Assembly: GCA_036796975.1 (NCBI GenBank)
Contig: DAIRBY010000002.1
Coordinates: 52,799-116,798 of the forward strand
DNA from: UBA8190 sp003453695
GTDB lineage: Bacteria > Actinomycetota > Acidimicrobiia > Acidimicrobiales > UBA8190
Direction: 5' to 3'
Length of the DNA stretch: 64,000 nucleotides
Position 1 is the first letter of the stretch. Every line of letters starts with the position of its first letter. Positions 15,027 to 23,103 of this stretch are shown here, in pieces. The translations under genes were made by a program, and so were the position numbers. A model generated the notes under the pieces. It searched no databases, had not been told where the DNA came from, and saw only the letters and a program-made list of their open reading frames with translations.

Positions 15027-16448
15027 ATGCCCAGCCCCGACGGACCTGACTTCAAGGTCGCCGACATCGACCTCGCCGACTTCGGCTCCCGTGAGATCCG
15101 GCTGGCCGAGGAGGAGATGCCCGGCCTCATGGCGCTGCGTGCCGAGTTCGCCGACGAGCAGCCGCTGCGGGGGGCACGGATCGCTGGATCGATCCACATG
15201 ACGGTCCAGACGGCGGTGTTGGTGGAGACGCTCCTCGCCCTCGGCGCCGAGGTCCGCTGGGCATCGTGCAACATCTTCTCCACCCAGGACCACGCCGCCG
15301 CCGCCCTGGCTGCCGCCGGAGTTCCCGTCTACGCCTGGAAGGGCGAGACGATCGAGGAGTACTGGTGGTGTACGGAACGGATCCTGCGCTGGCCCGACGG
15401 CAAGGGCCCCAACATGATCCTCGACGACGGCGGGGACGCCACCCTGCTCGTGCTCCTCGGAGCCGAGTTCGAGGAGGCGGGATCGGTGCCCGAAGCAAAG
15501 CCCGACGATCCCGAGGACGTGAAGGTCCTGCTCGAAGTGCTGCGACGCTCCGTGCAGGCGGGCGAGACCTACTGGAGCGAGGCCGCCAAGGGCGTCATCG
15601 GCGTGACCGAGGAGACGACCACCGGCGTGCACCGGCTCTACCAGCGAGAGCGCGAGGGCACCCTGCGGTTCCCGGCCATCTCGGTCAACGACTCCGTGAC
15701 CAAGTCGAAGTTCGACAACGTCTACGGGATCCGTCACTCGCTGATCGACGGGATCAACCGGGCCACCGACGTGATGATCGGCGGCAAGACAGTGGTGGTG
15801 TGCGGGTACGGCGACGTGGGCAAGGGCTGTGCCCAGGCCCTGCGAGGGCAGGGCGCCCGAGTGGTCGTCACCGAGATCGATCCCATCTGCGCTCTGCAGG
15901 CCGCCATGGAGGGATTCGAGGTGACCACCCTCGAACGTGTCGTCGAGCAGGCGGACATCTTCGTGACCGCCACCGGGAACCGTGACGTCATCACGGCCGG
16001 GCACTTGCAGATGATGAAGCACAACGCCATCGTGGCCAACATCGGGCACTTCGACAACGAGATCGACATGTCCGGTCTGGCCCGCCTGTCGGACGTGCGG
16101 CGCGTGGAGATCAAGCCCCAAGTCGACGAGTGGGTCTTCCCCGACGGCCATTCCGTCATCGTCCTGGCCGAAGGGCGGCTGGTGAACCTGGGATGCGCCA
16201 CCGGGCACCCGAGCTTCGTGATGTCGACGAGCTTCACCAACCAGGTCCTGGCCCAGATCGAGCTCTTCACCAAGACGGCTGACTATCCGCTGGGCGTCCA
16301 CCGCCTGCCCAAGGAGCTGGACGAGAAGGTCGCCCGGCTCCACCTGGACAAGCTCGGTGTCAAGCTCACGACCCTCACCGACCAGCAGGCGCAGTACATC
16401 GGGGTGTCGGCGGACGGACCCTTCAAGAGCGACGGTTACCGGTACTGA
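15027..16448 (+). CDS. ahcY: Adenosylhomocysteinase (S-adenosyl-L-homocysteine hydrolase)
   Basis: 473 residues, the usual length for the long bacterial form. Visible landmarks are SIHMTVQTAVLVETL and SCNIFSTQDHAAAAL near the N-terminus, the substrate region SVTKSKFDN, the NAD-binding GYGDVGKGCAQALRG, and the C-terminal helix with the invariant Lys-Tyr ending (DGYRY) that reaches into the neighbouring subunit. It cleaves SAH to adenosine and homocysteine with tightly bound NAD and so recycles the methyl cycle. The start is fixed by AAGGAG. The gene is last in the manB cluster and is followed by a weak hairpin (CCAGGG 16460-16465 with CCCTGG 16475-16480) that may terminate it. Confidence 0.97.
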   Translation: MPSPDGPDFKVADIDLADFGSREIRLAEEEMPGLMALRAEFADEQPLRGARIAGSIHMTVQTAVLVETLLALGAEVRWASCNIFSTQDHAAAALAAAGVPVYAWKGETIEEYWWCTERILRWPDGKGPNMILDDGGDATLLVLLGAEFEEAGSVPEAKPDDPEDVKVLLEVLRRSVQAGETYWSEAAKGVIGVTEETTTGVHRLYQREREGTLRFPAISVNDSVTKSKFDNVYGIRHSLIDGINRATDVMIGGKTVVVCGYGDVGKGCAQALRGQGARVVVTEIDPICALQAAMEGFEVTTLERVVEQADIFVTATGNRDVITAGHLQMMKHNAIVANIGHFDNEIDMSGLARLSDVRRVEIKPQVDEWVFPDGHSVIVLAEGRLVNLGCATGHPSFVMSTSFTNQVLAQIELFTKTADYPLGVHRLPKELDEKVARLHLDKLGVKLTTLTDQQAQYIGVSADGPFKSDGYRY

Positions 16449-16500
16449 TCGGCTCTTGACCAGGGTTCCCGCCCCCCTGGGCAAAGGCAGCGGACGGGCG

Positions 16501-16506
16501 TACCAT
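16501..16506 (+). promoter_or_regulatory. -10 box TACCAT of the structured RNA
   Basis: TACCAT ends 6 nt before base 16513, which is the first base of the closing helix of the candidate RNA. No convincing -35 box is seen. Confidence 0.55.
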
Positions 16507-16512
16507 CGTGGG

Positions 16513-16789
16513 GTGGGCCGTGTCCGGGTCTGTGGTTGCAAGTCGAAGCCAGTCGCAGGCGAAACGACCCACGTAAGGCAACTCGTGGTTGCCGAGCATG
16601 GTGCGGCTTAGGAGTAAGCCCTGCCCATCCTGGGTGCCGGCTGTCGGCGCCGGGAGGAGAAGGAGTGAAGCGGCCACATGCCCTGCCGTCCGGGCCCGGG
16701 TCCTCGTATCCGTGCCGCCGGCGGGCGGCCGACAGCTCCTCTGCAGGCGAGTGTGGGGCCAAAGACCAGGTCAGCCGGACACGGTCCAC
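16513..16789 (+). ncRNA. Candidate structured non-coding RNA upstream of hpf (raiA-RNA-like)
   Basis: The 423-bp space between ahcY and hpf has no convincing protein gene but a clear fold. Bases 16513-16527 pair with 16775-16789 over 15 bp (14 Watson-Crick, one G-U), closing a 277-nt RNA whose 5' end is where the TACCAT box predicts initiation. Inside are GGCAAC/GTTGCC (16577-16582 with 16588-16593), whose loop can pair with 16570-16573 as a pseudoknot; GGCTTA/TAAGCC (16605-16610 with 16615-16620, GGAG loop); a 7-bp stem (16633-16639 with 16645-16651); GAGGAG/CTCCTC (16654-16659 with 16736-16741); and GCCGCC/GGCGGC (16714-16719 with 16724-16729). Known: the raiA RNA class lies upstream of raiA/hpf in Firmicutes and Actinobacteria. 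Membership is inferred from position and fold. Confidence 0.7.
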
Positions 16790-16798
16790 GCCGTGCCT

Positions 16799-16814
16799 GT
16801 CGCCGAAGGGCGGC
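16799..16814 (+). terminator. Hairpin just 3' of the structured RNA
   Basis: GTCGCC (16799-16804) pairs with GGCGGC (16809-16814) across a GAAG tetraloop, 9 nt after the closing helix. No U-tract follows, so it may be a processing or pause site and not a terminator; read-through into hpf is possible. Confidence 0.35.
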
Positions 16815-16871
16815 GGCGCGCCGTCGATGGGGTGATGTCTCGAAGCAGCCGACTCGGAGGAGGTGCTGAAC

Positions 16872-17216
16872 GTGGACGTGGACGTTGACGTCTTCGGTCG
16901 CAAGTCGAGGATCCCTGAAGGGGTACGAGCCCTGGCCGTCACCAAGGTGACGAAGCTCGGGCGCCGGGCGCCCGTGCTCGAGCACGCCGAGGTGCGCCTG
17001 ACCGAGGACGACGACGCGCCGGCGTCCCGTCGTCACATGTGCGAGGTGACCATGGCCGGCCACGGCCACGTGGTCCGGGCCCGGGCCCGGGCGGCGGACC
17101 TGCCCGTCGCCGTCGACCTCGTCATCGAGAAGCTCGAGCACCAAGTGGAACGGCTCAAGGGCAAGCTGCTCGCCCGTTCGCACCCGAGGCGTTCCAAGGT
17201 CCTGTCCAAGGCCTGA
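16872..17216 (+). CDS. hpf: Ribosome hibernation promoting factor, short form
   Basis: GTG 16872 is chosen because GGAGGAGG (16856-16863) ends 8 nt upstream; an in-frame GTG at 16863 would overlap that site. The 114-residue product has the RaiA/HPF beta-alpha-beta-beta-beta-alpha layout: an N-terminal VDVFGRKSRIPEGV strand and helix, a central CEVTMAGHGHVVRARA hairpin, and a basic C-terminal helix. It binds the 30S decoding region and silences ribosomes in stationary phase. It lacks the extra C-terminal dimerisation domain of long HPF that is common in actinobacteria, and ends in a Lys/Arg-rich tail. A structured RNA lies directly upstream and secA directly downstream. Confidence 0.88.
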   Translation: MDVDVDVFGRKSRIPEGVRALAVTKVTKLGRRAPVLEHAEVRLTEDDDAPASRRHMCEVTMAGHGHVVRARARAADLPVAVDLVIEKLEHQVERLKGKLLARSHPRRSKVLSKA

Positions 17217-17288
17217 CCAGGAGGGGCGCACCGAGCCCGGGGCGTTCCCGGGGGAGTCGGACGGGGCAGAAACGAAGGGCCCCGGCGG

Positions 17289-17294
17289 TACACT
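17289..17294 (+). promoter_or_regulatory. -10 box TACACT of secA
   Basis: TACACT is followed by 9 nt and ATG 17304. No Shine-Dalgarno in the spacer. Confidence 0.5.
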
Positions 17295-17303
17295 CGCGGC
17301 TTC

Positions 17304-20177
17304 ATGAGCGTATTCACGCGCGCCCTGCGTGCCGGCGAAGGCAAGAAGGTCCGCCGGCTGGCTGAGCTCGTCCATTTCGTCAACGAGCGCGAGCCGGAGA
17401 TGGAAGCCCTGTCCGACGAGGAGCTCGCCCGGCAGACCGTGCGCTTCCGGGAGCGTCTGGACACCGGCGAGGAGCTCGACGACCTCCTCGTCGAAGGGTT
17501 CGCCACCGTGCGCGAGGCGGCATGGCGGGTGCTCGGCCAGCGCCACTTCGACGTTCAGCTCATGGGGGGCATGGCCCTGCACTTCGGCTGGATCGCCGAG
17601 ATGAAGACCGGCGAAGGCAAGACGCTCGTGTCGACGCTCCCCGTCTATCTGAACGCCTTGGCCGGCCGGGGCGTCCACGTCATCACGGTCAACGACTACC
17701 TGGCCCGCCGCGACTCCGAGTGGATGGGGGCGGTGCACCAGTTCCTCGGCGTCACGGTGGGAAGGGTGAGTCCCGAGCTGCCCGATCCCGAGGACAAGCG
17801 CTGGGCCTACGGCTGCGACGTCACCTACGGGACCAACACCGAGTTCGGATTCGACTACCTGCGCGACAACATGGCGCGGTCGCGCGCCACCATGGTGCAG
17901 CGCGGGCACGCCTTCGCCATCGTGGACGAGGTCGACTCCATCCTCATCGACGAGGCCCGGACCCCGCTCATCATCTCCGGACCGGCGGCGGAGTCGGCCA
18001 AGCTCTACTACCAGTTCGCCGGCATCGTCCGCACCCTGCAGGCCGAAGCCGACTACGAGGTCGACGAGGAGAAGCGCATCGTCGTTCCCACCGAAGAGGG
18101 CATCGCCAAGGTGGAACGCCAGATCGGCGTGGACAACCTCTACGACCTGGTCTCGGTCAACTATGTCCACCACCTGGAACAGGCGCTGCGCGCCAAGGAG
18201 CTGTTCCACCGGGACAAGGACTATCTGGTCGCCGCCGGCGAGGTGAAGATCGTCGACGAGTTCACCGGCCGGACCTTGGAGGGACGGCGCTGGTCGGACG
18301 GCCTGCATCAGGCCGTCGAGGCCAAAGAGCGCGTCCGCATCAAGGAGGAGAATCACACCTGGGCGACGGTGACCCTCCAGAACTACTTCCGGCTCTACGA
18401 GAAGCTGGCGGGCATGACCGGTACGGCCGAGACCGAGGCGTCGGAGTTCGCCGGCACCTACAACATGCCGGTGGTGCCGATCCCCACCAACGTGCCCATG
18501 GTCCGCGACGACCGCGCCGATCTCATCTACAAGTCGGAAGACGCCAAGTTCAACGCCGTTGTGGAGGACATCGTCGAGCGCCACGACCAGGGACAGCCTG
18601 TGCTCGTGGGCACGGCGTCGGTGGCCAAGTCCGAGGAGCTGTCCCGCCGCCTGCAGCGCCGGGGCATCCCCCACGAGGTCCTGAACGCCAAGCAGCACGC
18701 CCGGGAAGCCCAGATCGTGGCCCAGGCGGGCCGGCTGCACGCCGTGACCGTCGCCACCAACATGGCGGGACGCGGTGTGGACATCCTTCTCGGCGGCAAC
18801 CCCGAAGGGCTGGCCGGTCACGAGATGCTGGCCAAGGGGCTCGACCCCGACGGCGACGAGGGCCGGCCCGAATTCGAACGGATGCTCGCCCGCTTCCAGA
18901 AGCAGTGCGAGGAGGAAGGGGACCGCATCCGCGAACTGGGCGGGCTGTACGTGCTCGGCAGCGAACGGCACGAGTCGAGGCGCATCGACAACCAGCTGCG
19001 CGGGCGGTCGGGCCGCCAGGGCGACCCGGGGGAGAGCCGCTTCTTCCTGTCCCTCGAGGACGACCTCATGCGGTTGTTCGCCACCGGCGCCATGCAGTGG
19101 GTCATGACCCGAACCCTGCCTGAGGAGATCCCCATCGAGGCGAAGATGGTGACCAAGGCCATCGAGCGGGCCCAGAACACCGTGGAGGCCCGCAACGCCG
19201 AGATCCGCAAGGACGTCCTCAAGTACGACGAGGTGCTGAACGAACAGCGCAAGGTGATCTACGCCCGGCGGCTCCAGGTCATCGACGGTGAGGACCTCCA
19301 GGAGCTGACTCAGGAGCTGCTCGAGACCACGATCGACGTGCTCGTGCGCGCCGCTTGCCCGCGTGACTATCCCGAGGAGTGGGACCTCGAGCAGTTGCTC
19401 GCCGAAGTCACCCAGTACTACCCGACCGCCTTCTCGGCCGAGGACCTCGCCGAAGCCACGACGGCGGCGCAGCTCACCGAGAGCCTCCTGGCCGAGGCGC
19501 TCGACGCCTACGCGGGGCGGGACGAGGTCTTCCCCGGCGGAGCCGACGAGGCCCGCCAGGTGGAGCGCGAGATCATGCTGCAGATCATCGACCAGCACTG
19601 GCGCGAGCACCTGGCCGAGATGGACTACCTGCGCGAGGGCATCAACCTGCGGGCCATGGGCCAGCAGGACCCGCTGGTGGCCTGGCAGAAGGACGGCTTC
19701 GAGATGTTCGGCCGCATGATGGACTCCATCGACGACGACTACCTGCGCTACGTGATGCACGTGCAGGTGGTCGCCGAGTCCGCTGCCGAGCCCGACCTGA
19801 GCCAGGCCAGCTACCAGGCGCCGGCCGACCCGTCGCAGGCCAGCCTCATCGAAGCGGTGCGCGCCGCCGCCGACGCCGGTATGGGCGGCATGGGCGGCAT
19901 GCCCCTTCCCGCCGGAAACGGCGAGGCCAGCCCCGCCGCCGCTGCCGTCGCCACGGCCGGGCGGGCCCCGGGCCCGGCTCCGGCCCAGACCGGACGGGGG
20001 GCGCCGGCCGCCGGCGTCACCCGCTCGGGGAACCAGCCCGGTCCGGCCGCCGCGTCGCGCCCCGCTCAGGGGCGAGGCGTCCCCGGTGCCCCGCGCCAGG
20101 GCGAGAAGCTGGGGCGCAACGCGCCGTGCTGGTGCGGGAGCGGCAAGAAGTACAAGCTCTGCCATGGCGCGAGCTGA
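17304..20177 (+). CDS. secA: Preprotein translocase ATPase SecA
   Basis: 957 residues. Visible in order: the Walker A region EMKTGEGKTLVSTLP, the DEAD-like VDEVDSILIDEARTPL, the preprotein crosslinking domain, NBD2 with TNMAGRGVDILLGGNP, and the helical scaffold and wing domains. Then comes a long Gly/Met/Ala/Pro-rich linker (from about residue 870, including GMGGMGGM), and a C-terminal zinc/SecB-type motif with CWCGSGKKYKLCHG. It drives export of unfolded preproteins through SecYEG. It is followed by prfB with a 14-bp overlap. The position next to hpf and prfB is conserved in actinobacteria and marks this as the housekeeping SecA1 type. Confidence 0.97.
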   Translation: MSVFTRALRAGEGKKVRRLAELVHFVNEREPEMEALSDEELARQTVRFRERLDTGEELDDLLVEGFATVREAAWRVLGQRHFDVQLMGGMALHFGWIAEMKTGEGKTLVSTLPVYLNALAGRGVHVITVNDYLARRDSEWMGAVHQFLGVTVGRVSPELPDPEDKRWAYGCDVTYGTNTEFGFDYLRDNMARSRATMVQRGHAFAIVDEVDSILIDEARTPLIISGPAAESAKLYYQFAGIVRTLQAEADYEVDEEKRIVVPTEEGIAKVERQIGVDNLYDLVSVNYVHHLEQALRAKELFHRDKDYLVAAGEVKIVDEFTGRTLEGRRWSDGLHQAVEAKERVRIKEENHTWATVTLQNYFRLYEKLAGMTGTAETEASEFAGTYNMPVVPIPTNVPMVRDDRADLIYKSEDAKFNAVVEDIVERHDQGQPVLVGTASVAKSEELSRRLQRRGIPHEVLNAKQHAREAQIVAQAGRLHAVTVATNMAGRGVDILLGGNPEGLAGHEMLAKGLDPDGDEGRPEFERMLARFQKQCEEEGDRIRELGGLYVLGSERHESRRIDNQLRGRSGRQGDPGESRFFLSLEDDLMRLFATGAMQWVMTRTLPEEIPIEAKMVTKAIERAQNTVEARNAEIRKDVLKYDEVLNEQRKVIYARRLQVIDGEDLQELTQELLETTIDVLVRAACPRDYPEEWDLEQLLAEVTQYYPTAFSAEDLAEATTAAQLTESLLAEALDAYAGRDEVFPGGADEARQVEREIMLQIIDQHWREHLAEMDYLREGINLRAMGQQDPLVAWQKDGFEMFGRMMDSIDDDYLRYVMHVQVVAESAAEPDLSQASYQAPADPSQASLIEAVRAAADAGMGGMGGMPLPAGNGEASPAAAAVATAGRAPGPAPAQTGRGAPAAGVTRSGNQPGPAAASRPAQGRGVPGAPRQGEKLGRNAPCWCGSGKKYKLCHGAS

Positions 20178-21318
20178 GCCCGCCGCTCCCGGCGAGCAGC
20201 GAGACCTCCGCGCCGAGCTGAGCTCCCTTCGGACCCGGCTGGCCGAAGCCGAGGGATATCTGGGCCTCGACGGGCTGCACGCCCGCCGGGCCGAGCTCGA
20301 GAAGGAGGCGGCCCGTCCCGACCTGTGGGACGACCCGGACAACGCTCGGGCCGTCACCTCGCAGCTGGGCAAGATCTCCGACGACATCGCCCTGCTCGAG
20401 GACCTCGACCAGGCCCTGTCCGACGCCGAAGTGCTCCATGAGCTCATGGTCGAAGAACGCGACGACTCGGTGCTGCGTGAGCTCACCACCACCCTCGACG
20501 ACCTCGAAGGCCGCCTCTCCGGCGTCGAATTGCGATCGCTGTTCAGCGGGCCGTACGACGAGCGGGACGCCATCGTGGAGCTCCATGCCGGCACGGGGGG
20601 CACTGACGCCCAGGACTGGACCGAGATGCTGTTGCGCATGTACATGCGCTGGGCCGAGCGCCGTGGCTTCGCCGTCGAGGTGGACGAGGTCACCGCCGGC
20701 CAGGAGGCGGGTTTGCTGTCCGCCACCGCCATCGTGAAGGGCCGCTTCGCCTACGGCCTGCTCTCGGCGGAGCGCGGCGTGCACCGGCTCGTGCGGATGT
20801 CGCCGTTCGACGCCCAGCACCGGCGCCAGACCAGCTTCGCCTTGGCGGCCGTCACACCATTCCTCGACGATGCCGCCGCCGAGGTGGTCATCGACGACAA
20901 AGACCTGCGCGTCGACACCTACCGTTCCTCGGGTGCGGGGGGCCAGCACGTCAACAAGACGGACTCGGCCGTGCGCATCACCCACCTCCCGACCGGCATC
21001 GTCGTCTCGTGCCAGAACGAGCGCAGCCAGCACCAGAACCGTGCTCGGGCCATGCAGATCCTGGCCGCCAAGCTCCTCGACCGACAGGAGGCCGAGCGCC
21101 GGGCCGCCATGGAGTCGCTGTCGGGCCCCAAGGAGGACGTCTCGTGGGGCAACCAGATCCGCTCCTATGTGCTCGCCCCGTACCAGCTGGTGAAAGACCT
21201 GCGTACCGGGGTCGAGACCGGGAACGTCGAGGCGGTGCTCGACGGGGATATCGAGGACTTCATCGAGGCTGAGCTGCGGCGCCGGCGGACCGAGGGAGCC
21301 CCTTCACCCTCTGACTGA
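20164..21318 (+). CDS. prfB: Peptide chain release factor 2
   Basis: ATG 20164 gives 384 residues and overlaps the secA end by 14 bp. The stop-codon recognition tripeptide SPF is in RMSPFDAQHRRQ, and the peptidyl-hydrolysis GGQ is in SSGAGGQHVNKTDSAVR. RF2 terminates translation at UGA and UAA. The place of the E. coli autoregulatory frameshift is near residue 30 (EGYLGLDG). Here the frame is continuous, with no in-frame UGA, so synthesis is not controlled by programmed frameshifting. It probably forms part of one transcript with secA. Confidence 0.95.
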   Translation: MARAEPAAPGEQRDLRAELSSLRTRLAEAEGYLGLDGLHARRAELEKEAARPDLWDDPDNARAVTSQLGKISDDIALLEDLDQALSDAEVLHELMVEERDDSVLRELTTTLDDLEGRLSGVELRSLFSGPYDERDAIVELHAGTGGTDAQDWTEMLLRMYMRWAERRGFAVEVDEVTAGQEAGLLSATAIVKGRFAYGLLSAERGVHRLVRMSPFDAQHRRQTSFALAAVTPFLDDAAAEVVIDDKDLRVDTYRSSGAGGQHVNKTDSAVRITHLPTGIVVSCQNERSQHQNRARAMQILAAKLLDRQEAERRAAMESLSGPKEDVSWGNQIRSYVLAPYQLVKDLRTGVETGNVEAVLDGDIEDFIEAELRRRRTEGAPSPSD

Positions 21319-21364
21319 CCGCGCCCTGTGGGCCCTGTGACCGATGGGGCTGTCCCCGGGCTGG

Positions 21365-21370
21365 TAGCCT
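21365..21370 (+). promoter_or_regulatory. -10 box TAGCCT for ftsE-ftsX
   Basis: TAGCCT lies in the prfB-ftsE gap, giving a leader of about 58 nt before the ATG at 21435. Confidence 0.4.
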
Positions 21371-21434
21371 CTTGCCGCCTCGAAGCGTCTCCGATTCGGT
21401 GGGGCGCGCACGAACCCCTGTTCGGGGTTGGTCG

Positions 21435-22121
21435 ATGATCCGGTTCGAGAACGTAACCAAAACCTACAAAGCTGGCACTGTCGCTCTTCGCGACGTCTCT
21501 CTCGACATCGAGAAGGGCGAGTTCGTGTTCGTCGTCGGACCATCCGGTTCCGGCAAGACGACTGCCATCCGCCTCCTTCTGCGTGAGGAGGTGCCCAATG
21601 CCGGGCGCATCTGGGTGGCGGGGCGCGACATCGGCGCGCTCACCAATTGGCGGATCCCCTATCTCCGTCGGAACATCGGGTGCGTGTTCCAGGACTTCCG
21701 GCTGCTCCCCAACAAGTCCGTGTTCGAGAACGTCGCCTTCGCCCTGGAGGTGATCGGCCGTCCCAAGCACGTGATCGCCTCTCAGGTCCCCCAGGTGCTC
21801 GAGCTGGTGGGCCTGGCCCGCAAGCGCGACAACCTCCCCAGCGAGCTCTCCGGCGGCGAGCAACAGCGCGTGGCGGTGGCCAGGGCTTTCGTGAACCGAC
21901 CCCTCATCCTTCTCGCCGACGAGCCCACCGGGAACCTGGACCCGGCCACCAGCCAGGGCATCATGCGCCTCCTGGACCGGATCAACCGCACGGGCACCAC
22001 CGTTGTCGTGGCCACCCACGACGCCGGCATCGTCGACCAGATGCGCCGCCGGGTGATCGAGCTCGACCACGGCATGCTCGTGCGGGACCAGGAGCGCGGC
22101 GTGTACGGCTACGGCACCTGA
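21435..22121 (+). CDS. ftsE: Cell-division ABC transporter ATP-binding protein FtsE
   Basis: 228 residues beginning MIRFENVTKTYKAG; upstream codons are not supported. Walker A is GPSGSGKTT, the signature motif ELSGGEQQRVAVARAF, Walker B LILLADEPTGNLD, and the switch His is in VVATHDAG. FtsE binds ATP and, with FtsX, controls peptidoglycan hydrolases at the septum or elsewhere in the wall (RipC in mycobacteria). The gene is directly upstream of ftsX. Confidence 0.96.
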   Translation: MIRFENVTKTYKAGTVALRDVSLDIEKGEFVFVVGPSGSGKTTAIRLLLREEVPNAGRIWVAGRDIGALTNWRIPYLRRNIGCVFQDFRLLPNKSVFENVAFALEVIGRPKHVIASQVPQVLELVGLARKRDNLPSELSGGEQQRVAVARAFVNRPLILLADEPTGNLDPATSQGIMRLLDRINRTGTTVVVATHDAGIVDQMRRRVIELDHGMLVRDQERGVYGYGT

Positions 22122-22158
22122 TCCATCGCCGAGGACCGAGTAACAGGAGACAGGACTC

Positions 22159-23040
22159 TTGCCGGTATCGATCGACTACGTGAGCCGCGAGACGGCGTCG
22201 AACCTGTGGCGCAACAGGCTCATGACCATCGCCGCCATCCTCACCGTGGCCGTGTCCCTGTCTCTTGTGGGCGCCGCCCTGCTGCTTCGACAGGGAGTGG
22301 CGCACGCCACGACCAAGTGGCAGCACGGCGTGAACGTCCTCGTGTTCCTCGACTCCAACATCACCTCGACTCAGCAGAATTCCCTCCAGCAGGAGCTCAC
22401 CGCGCTTCCCTATGTGCGCACCTGCCTGTATCGCTCCCAGCAGTACGACTTCAACGAGGCTCGCCACCTCCTGCCCCCCGACGAGGCCCAGGCCCTGACC
22501 GTCTCCACTATGCCCGCCTCGCTGCGCTGCGTGCTGCAGGACCCGAGACAGGCCCAAGCCGTCTTCGACCAATTCCATGGCCGGCCCGGGGTGCAGGCCG
22601 TGTCCTATCCGAGCCAGGCCGTGCGCAACATGGAACAGGTGACGAAGATCCTGCAGTGGGTGTTCTTCGTCCTGGCGGTGATCCTGCTCCTGTCGGCGTC
22701 AGTGCTGATCCTGAACACCATCCGTCTCGCCATCTTCGCCCGGCGACGAGAGGTGTCGGTGATGAAGGTGGTGGGGGCGACCAACTGGTTCATCAGGGTG
22801 CCCTTCATGTGCGAGGGGCTGGTCCAGGGCGTCATGGGCGCGGTGGTGGCCGCCTTGGTGGTGTTCGGGCTGCACTGGCTCCTCGACGACCTGGCCAGCT
22901 CCAACCCCAACAGCGTCTTGTTCCAGATGCGCATGCCCGTGGCCGAAGTGGTGGTGACCAACCTCCTCGTGGTCCTGGTGGGGCTGGTGGTCGGCACCGT
23001 CGGGTCGGCCTTCGCCATCCGGCGCTTCCTCGACGCTTGA
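22159..23040 (+). CDS. ftsX: Cell-division permease-like protein FtsX
   Basis: TTG start at 22159 with AGGAGACAGG about 6 nt upstream. 293 residues: a short cytoplasmic N-terminus, one helix (about 22-45), an extracytoplasmic domain with paired Cys at about residues 92 and 117 that may form a disulfide, then three helices in the C-terminal half (FVLAVILLLSASVLIL and following). This is the four-helix MacB-like layout of FtsX. It transmits FtsE ATP cycles to wall hydrolases outside the membrane. smpB, which often follows ftsX in actinobacteria, is absent; a reverse-strand sugar gene follows. Confidence 0.93.
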   Translation: MPVSIDYVSRETASNLWRNRLMTIAAILTVAVSLSLVGAALLLRQGVAHATTKWQHGVNVLVFLDSNITSTQQNSLQQELTALPYVRTCLYRSQQYDFNEARHLLPPDEAQALTVSTMPASLRCVLQDPRQAQAVFDQFHGRPGVQAVSYPSQAVRNMEQVTKILQWVFFVLAVILLLSASVLILNTIRLAIFARRREVSVMKVVGATNWFIRVPFMCEGLVQGVMGAVVAALVVFGLHWLLDDLASSNPNSVLFQMRMPVAEVVVTNLLVVLVGLVVGTVGSAFAIRRFLDA

Positions 23041-23072
23041 CGGCCCACCCGCCCCCGCCGAGCAGGGGCCAA

Positions 23073-23100
23073 GGCCTCGCTGCGCTGCCGGGTCGAGGCC
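23073..23100. terminator. Hairpin between convergent ftsX and nucleotidyltransferase genes
   Basis: GGCCTCG (23073-23079) pairs with CGAGGCC (23094-23100) across a 14-nt loop. No U-tract. Confidence 0.5.
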
Positions 23101-23103
23101 GGC

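Noticed and set aside
16608..20732. Very long open frame on the minus strand opposite secA and prfB
   Set aside because: It is opposite intact, conserved genes and its translation is a His/Gly/Leu/Val-rich pattern typical of antisense frames in high-GC DNA.
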